DNA of 64,000 nucleotides, from NCBI GenBank assembly GCA_028715985.1, contig JAQUQR010000001.1, forward strand, positions 61,927 through 125,926, written 5' to 3'. The notes below the pieces were generated by a model. That model had not been told where the DNA came from. It saw only the letters and a program-made list of their open reading frames with translations, and searched no databases. Below are positions 59,960-64,000 of the stretch, in pieces; position 1 is the first letter of the stretch; the number at the start of each line of letters is the position of its first letter. Made by a program: the position numbers and the translations under genes. The stretch comes from Methanocellales archaeon. Its GTDB lineage: Archaea > Halobacteriota > UBA148.

Positions 59960-60661
59960 ATGATGGCGTTTAAATGGACCAGAAGAGGCATCCTCAAAAT
60001 TCTGGGTCTCATGGGAGCGGCATCGTTTACCCTGGGAGCCTACAACTGCATGAAAGCAGAATCCAGGATACTTTTGCCTGAACCTAATGCAGACGGAGAG
60101 ATGTCAGTGGAAATGGCAATTGCTGGCAGGAGATCCGTTCGGAGATTCGAATCCGCATTTATTGGTCTCAATCAATTATCCCAACTGTTATGGGCAGCTC
60201 AGGGCATCACTGACTCAAGGGGATTTAGGGCTGCACCCAGCGCTGGTGCCCTCTATCCACTGGAGCTCTTCATATTGGCAGGGGGAGTTGAGGGACTGAA
60301 AGAGGGCATATATCACTACGATGCCGAAGGGCACTCTCTTGAACTATGCAGAGAAGGCGACCTGCGACTCGAGATGGCCTCTGCATCGACTTTGAACCAG
60401 ATGTGGATCAAAGATGCGCCCATAATCTTGGTAATCTGCGCGATATACGAAAGGACCACCTCTAAGTATGGTGCAAGAGGAGAAAGATATGTGCACATGG
60501 AAGCAGGTCACGTTGGCGAGAACATATACTTGCAGGCGGAATCTTTGGGATTAGCCTGCACCGTAGTGGGTGCCTTTCTCGATGACGAGGTTCGCAGAAT
60601 CCTCGATGTAAGTGAGGAAACCTCACCCTTATACCTCATTCCAATAGGGAAACCTAGCTGA
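59960..60661 (+). CDS. Tat-exported SagB-type nitroreductase-like flavoprotein
   Basis: The 233 residues begin with a twin-arginine signal (TRRGILKILGLMGAASFTLG). A nitroreductase domain follows: MAIAGRRSVRRFE (FMN phosphate binding), QLLWAAQGITD, AAPSAGALYPLELFIL (SagB/ThcOx-like), and GHVGENIYLQAESLGLACTVVGAF. FMN loading in the cytoplasm would explain Tat export. Its role outside the membrane is unknown. TATA-like CTTTTTATCCTAA lies about 30-40 bases upstream. The 3' end overlaps pheT on the other strand by eight bases. Confidence 0.85.
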   Translation: MMAFKWTRRGILKILGLMGAASFTLGAYNCMKAESRILLPEPNADGEMSVEMAIAGRRSVRRFESAFIGLNQLSQLLWAAQGITDSRGFRAAPSAGALYPLELFILAGGVEGLKEGIYHYDAEGHSLELCREGDLRLEMASASTLNQMWIKDAPIILVICAIYERTTSKYGARGERYVHMEAGHVGENIYLQAESLGLACTVVGAFLDDEVRRILDVSEETSPLYLIPIGKPS

Positions 60662-62261
60662 CGTCCAGCTCGAAGGCCACAACAGGTTGGTCCAGTCCGA
60701 AATTCAGAATCACGTCTGGATGGATCTCACCGAATGCCCCTATGTTGTTACCATCCACCAAGATGCGGGCTCTCCGCCCCTCTAAAAATGCCGTATCCTC
60801 TGCCTCTTCTAGGGTAAATTCTGTTTTGAGCTCTCTCAGCACAGACTCAGCAATGGATTTTATCTCGGCGAAGTTAGCTGTGGAGTTTATGGAAACACAT
60901 GCCAATCGCTGTGAATTTTTTCCGTTGAGCAGAACCTCTCCAACCTCAAATATCTTTTGCGGGAGCACATGGTGCTTGTTCAAAGACAAAATCTCCATTA
61001 GGCTCGGAAGAATGGACGATCTGACCATGGTTTGGTCTATGCTGATCGGATGCCTGACCCTTGTTACCTCCACTTTAGGTCGTCGCATGCTGTCGAAGTG
61101 CACTTTTTCGTTCGTGAGCGTGAAGGTCATAACCTCTGAAAAGCCCAGGCCAATCATGATGTCCCTCAGCCATTCGAATTTATCCTCGATGTAATGTGCT
61201 TTGCCTATCGTAGCGATTTCGGGAAATTCCGGTTTGAATCTGTCATATCCATATCCGATGGCGACATCCTCGATCAGATCACAGGCATGTAATATGTCTG
61301 CCCTATATGCCGGTACCTCCACATCGATCCCATCTTCATGGATGGTTGCGCCGAACCTCATCTTTCTGAGATTTCTTGCGATTTCTTCTGCATTCAAATC
61401 CAAACCGAGAAGTGAGTTCACATCCTTAACTTGGAGCGACCTAATAGTTGGAGACAGGTTAGGCGTCTTGCGCACCTTTCCATCTGAAAATATCCTGACT
61501 GATTCAACCTTGCCGCCCCTTTCCGCAAGTGCAGTTACCACGATGTTCAGTGCCGTGGCAACGGACGCATCCGTTCCTGTTACCTCGACGAACAAATCCC
61601 TCGTCGTATCGGTGACCATGGTCCGTGCCGAGTTGATGATTGGCGGGAAGGATAATACGTTGTCAGCAGCGTCGGTTATCAGGGGGTAGCGTTTCATGCC
61701 ATCCAAGATACGCGCGAACTTGACCCCTTTTGGATGGATTTCAAGTATCCTGCGCATCGAGATGGGATAGTCGAAATCAAGTGGTACGAATTCAGTGTCA
61801 GGGTCAGCTGCCTTGTATAAAAACGGCGGTTTGATCTTTGAAAGATCATGGACGCCAAGAGATACCTTCTTTCGATCGCGCCCAATGCCCCAGTGCAGAT
61901 GTTCTTGTAAGCTCATCAAGGGCTCAATGCTGTTAGAATCCAGGTGCAAATCACGGACAACGGCACAGGCGAGATGAGGTCTTATCGGTCTAATGGACTC
62001 ATCTATCGTGATTGAGACTTTTGAACTTTTTACATCATACCTGGGCAAACCCGTCTCTATCTCCAAAAAACCGCGCATCGCTCTGGCGACGCCCTCGATA
62101 CTGAAGAGGTCCGGACGGTCTGGAAAGAACTCCACATCCATATGGTCTTCATCGATGCGTTCAACATCAGCACCGATCATTGGCATCCTGTCGACAATGG
62201 TGTTCTTGTCTGTGCCGATCAATCTCTCCAAGTCTTCATAGCGCAGCGTCACCATTGGCAT
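60654..62261 (-). CDS. pheT: phenylalanyl-tRNA synthetase beta subunit
   Basis: The 535 residues start MPMVTLRYEDLERLIG and contain the B3/B4-like editing domain, the B5 domain (LLGLDLNAEEIARNLRKMRFG) and the catalytic-like core (GYGYDRFKPEFPEIATIGKAH, LTNEKVHFDSM, RHPISIDQTMVRSSILPSLMEIL). The archaeal/eukaryotic form pairs with PheS to charge tRNA-Phe and edits mischarged tyrosine. ATG 62261 is favoured by GGAGGTG six bases upstream; an in-frame ATG at 62282 is possible. It overlaps pheS by 13 bases. Confidence 0.95.
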   Translation of the reverse strand: MPMVTLRYEDLERLIGTDKNTIVDRMPMIGADVERIDEDHMDVEFFPDRPDLFSIEGVARAMRGFLEIETGLPRYDVKSSKVSITIDESIRPIRPHLACAVVRDLHLDSNSIEPLMSLQEHLHWGIGRDRKKVSLGVHDLSKIKPPFLYKAADPDTEFVPLDFDYPISMRRILEIHPKGVKFARILDGMKRYPLITDAADNVLSFPPIINSARTMVTDTTRDLFVEVTGTDASVATALNIVVTALAERGGKVESVRIFSDGKVRKTPNLSPTIRSLQVKDVNSLLGLDLNAEEIARNLRKMRFGATIHEDGIDVEVPAYRADILHACDLIEDVAIGYGYDRFKPEFPEIATIGKAHYIEDKFEWLRDIMIGLGFSEVMTFTLTNEKVHFDSMRRPKVEVTRVRHPISIDQTMVRSSILPSLMEILSLNKHHVLPQKIFEVGEVLLNGKNSQRLACVSINSTANFAEIKSIAESVLRELKTEFTLEEAEDTAFLEGRRARILVDGNNIGAFGEIHPDVILNFGLDQPVVAFELDVS

Positions 62262-63739
62262 ATAGGGCACCTCCAAAGCCAACCCATGTCTGATCTATAA
62301 AGGTCTCTAAGGTCCTTTAGCCCCAGACGCAGCATCGCCAGTCTGCCAACGCCAAGGCCCCATGCCAATACCGGGTGCCTTATTCCAAGTGGTGCTGTGA
62401 CCTCGCGGCGGAAGATTCCTGCCCCCCCGAGTTCCATCCAGCCCAAACCCTCTACGTACACTTCAGGCTCTACAGAGGGCTCAGTATAGGGGAAGTATCC
62501 GGGTCTAAAGCGTAATTTTTCGAATCCCATCCGTTTATAGAACTCAGCCAAGCATCCCAACAAATTCTTAAATGAGACAGCCTCATCCATCACGACTCCT
62601 TCCAGTTGCGTAAACTCCGGCAGATGTGTTGAATCGATTGTCTCCCTCCTATAGGTGCGTCCTATACAGAACGCTTTCACTGGAGGGTCTGGATTATCGG
62701 AAAGATGCCTGATCGTTATTGCCGTGGTGTGCGTCCTGAGCACTTCCGTCCTTGCCAGCTCCAAGCTCCACTTGCCTCCCCAACCTGTCGAACCAATGTC
62801 TCCGCCCTGCTCATGCATGACCTTCACCTTTTGTGCAAGTTCCATTGGTATATCCCCTTTGGAATCAAGGTAGAAGGTGTCCTGCATTTCCCTGGCAGGA
62901 TGATCCTGTGGCTGGAACAGCGCATCAAAGTTCCAGAAAGAAGTCTGCACTATGCCCCCCCGGATCTCCTCAAAGCCCATTTCCAAAAATATCTTGCGCA
63001 TTTGATCAAGCAGCCTTCGATAGGGGTGCTTCTTGGCTCCAAAAACCTTGAGTACCGGTGCGTTGACATCATATGCACGCAGATGTTTCTCCTTCCATTT
63101 ACCAGATCGAATCAAATCTGGCGTCAATTGAGTGATCTCCTCGATAATTTCGATACCTTCTGCAACCAACCTGCGCCCCTCGTCTGTGAGGCTTATGACC
63201 CGATCGCTCTTCTCTGTTGCAACGATCAGATTTCTGTTCAGCAGAGCCTTGATGACCTCGGGGTCAAATCGCTTGAGGTCCGTATTTTTCACATACAACA
63301 GATTCAGTATATCTTTCTGGGGATCTCTCGTTATGCTCAAAGGGGTGATGACCACCTCGTCTTTACGCTTTTCGATGGATGCCCAGCCTTTTTTTCTGAG
63401 CCAACCTAGCGCGATGTTGACCTCTTGGTCGGAGAACGCTTCTATGAGGTCGGACAAAAAGGTCTCTTTGCCATCCATGAACTCGATGATTCGCTGTTCT
63501 GGAAGCCCTTTTTCTGCGTAAAGAACTCCTTCGGTGGTAAGTGAGTACATTTCGGCTGTCTTCTCAATAATCTTTGAAAGTCCTTTCTGTTCAAGTAGGA
63601 GCGCAGACCTCATCGCAGTCTCGACGTTAATCTCTGCTAGCGATGTCAGTTTTTCTGGGCTAGCGGATTCAACCCTGGTCAATGCCAACAGAATGCGTTT
63701 TTCATCGGTGGTTAAGTCATTTTGGTTAATTTGAGCCAT
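62249..63739 (-). CDS. pheS: phenylalanyl-tRNA synthetase alpha subunit
   Basis: The 496 residues have N-terminal winged-helix repeats (DEKRILLALTRVESASPEKLTSLAEI and following) for tRNA binding, then the class II core with motif 2 CIGRTYRRETIDSTHLPEFTQLEG and motif 3 PVLAWGLGVGRLAMLRLG. FQPQDHPAREMQDTFYL is typical of PheS. It charges Phe onto tRNA-Phe in an (alpha-beta)2 complex. The start lies 57 bases from the divergent hypD start. Confidence 0.96.
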   Translation of the reverse strand: MAQINQNDLTTDEKRILLALTRVESASPEKLTSLAEINVETAMRSALLLEQKGLSKIIEKTAEMYSLTTEGVLYAEKGLPEQRIIEFMDGKETFLSDLIEAFSDQEVNIALGWLRKKGWASIEKRKDEVVITPLSITRDPQKDILNLLYVKNTDLKRFDPEVIKALLNRNLIVATEKSDRVISLTDEGRRLVAEGIEIIEEITQLTPDLIRSGKWKEKHLRAYDVNAPVLKVFGAKKHPYRRLLDQMRKIFLEMGFEEIRGGIVQTSFWNFDALFQPQDHPAREMQDTFYLDSKGDIPMELAQKVKVMHEQGGDIGSTGWGGKWSLELARTEVLRTHTTAITIRHLSDNPDPPVKAFCIGRTYRRETIDSTHLPEFTQLEGVVMDEAVSFKNLLGCLAEFYKRMGFEKLRFRPGYFPYTEPSVEPEVYVEGLGWMELGGAGIFRREVTAPLGIRHPVLAWGLGVGRLAMLRLGLKDLRDLYRSDMGWLWRCPICQW

Positions 63740-63796
63740 TGTACTAATCCCTTGACAGGCAATAATTATAATTGTTCTTATGCTATCTTAGTTTCT

Positions 63797-64000
63797 GTGT
63801 TTAAAGATCCGGCTTTAACCCAGGTAATCGTCAGCAAGATTAAGGATTTGGTCCCAAAGGGTCCTGTGAAATTCTGCCATGTCTGCGGTACGCATGAGTT
63901 TGCTATTACGCGTTTCGGGTTACGTTCACTTCTTCCTCCCGCTATAGAGGTGATAGCTGGTCCGGGTTGCCCTGTTTGCATCGTTCCTGCAGGGGAAATA
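63797..64000 (+). CDS. hypD: HypD hydrogenase maturation protein, N-terminal part
   Basis: A GTG at 63797 opens 68 codons running off the right edge. FCHVCGTHEFAITRFGLRS followed by LLPPAIEVIAGPGCPVCIVP carries the conserved CxxC/GTHE and GPGCPVC motifs of HypD. HypD transfers the CN ligand to iron for the NiFe(CO)(CN)2 centre with HypC/HypE. TATA-like AATAATTATAATT about 25-38 bases upstream suggests a leaderless transcript. Its presence implies a NiFe hydrogenase elsewhere in the genome. Confidence 0.93.
   Translation, partial: MFKDPALTQVIVSKIKDLVPKGPVKFCHVCGTHEFAITRFGLRSLLPPAIEVIAGPGCPVCIVPAGEI

Overview
The window is archaeal chromosome, most likely from a euryarchaeon of the broad Methanomicrobia/ANME/Syntrophoarchaeia/Archaeoglobi kind. 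This placement is an inference from gene content. The supporting genes are both subunits of DNA topoisomerase VI, the mre11-rad50-nurA-herA operon, an archaeal Lhr helicase, an Nre repair protein with a PCNA-binding tail, archaeal GAPDH, archaeal-type PheS/PheT, an intron-containing tRNA-Asn, CooT and HypD, and several TATA-led leaderless-looking starts. No mcr, nitrogenase or rRNA genes are in the window, so the lineage and metabolism cannot be fixed from it.

Layout. 0-6 kb: surface lipoproteins, a DUF89 phosphatase, CooT overlapping GAPDH, a TudS-like desulfidase and the first of two tiny AbrB paralogs. 6-11 kb: AT-rich accessory DNA (HXXEE membrane protein, PAP2 phosphatase, metallophosphoesterase, flavodoxin) bracketed in part by a 29-nt direct repeat, followed by gene remnants around a membrane-anchored methyltransferase. 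10.8-22.0 kb: a long, tightly packed run of plus-strand genes for iron-sulfur or metal handling: ferredoxin, DUF134 regulator, two DUF5320 proteins, Mrp/NBP35 ATPase, two NifX-like proteins, DtxR regulator, DUF169, DUF89, two MinD-type ATPases with inserted ferredoxin domains, DUF364, an ArsP_2-like permease, an MBL hydrolase, a radical SAM enzyme, DUF1847 and a GIY-YIG protein. From 13.68 to 22.01 kb it looks like one transcription unit. 22-28 kb: the second AbrB paralog, a tRNA 3' remnant, a Thr/Pro-linker lipoprotein, and a thioredoxin/MoxR-ATPase/VWA/thiamine-binding/methyltransferase operon. 27.6-31.3 kb (minus strand): aroA-aroC-tlpA-ccdA. 31.7-32.2 kb: four tRNA genes. 32-41 kb: Nre, a PPP phosphatase with a possible frameshift, a stand-alone LigD-type phosphoesterase domain, Lhr with a metallophosphoesterase, and SufC-SufB.

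41.2-46.7 kb is a low-GC minus-strand accessory region. Its genes (CPBP protease, a 189-aa unknown, a MauJ-like protein) are separated by 57-80-nt elements. The 7-nt ends of these elements obey the core-site complementarity rule of integron cassettes, so this is a candidate attC array with no integrase in view. Beside it, a large unknown membrane protein and a methyltransferase lie between 24-nt direct repeats taken from the 3' end of a NifB-like gene.

46.7-57 kb is the genome-maintenance block: NifB-like radical SAM gene, herA, nurA, rad50 (with no visible Cys-X-X-Cys hook), mre11, a stand-alone Lrp ligand-binding domain, and top6B-top6A. 57-64 kb holds DUF3467, a pentapeptide-like repeat protein fused to a potassium-channel pore, MtnA-type isomerase, a Tat-exported nitroreductase-like protein, pheS-pheT, and the start of hypD at the right edge.
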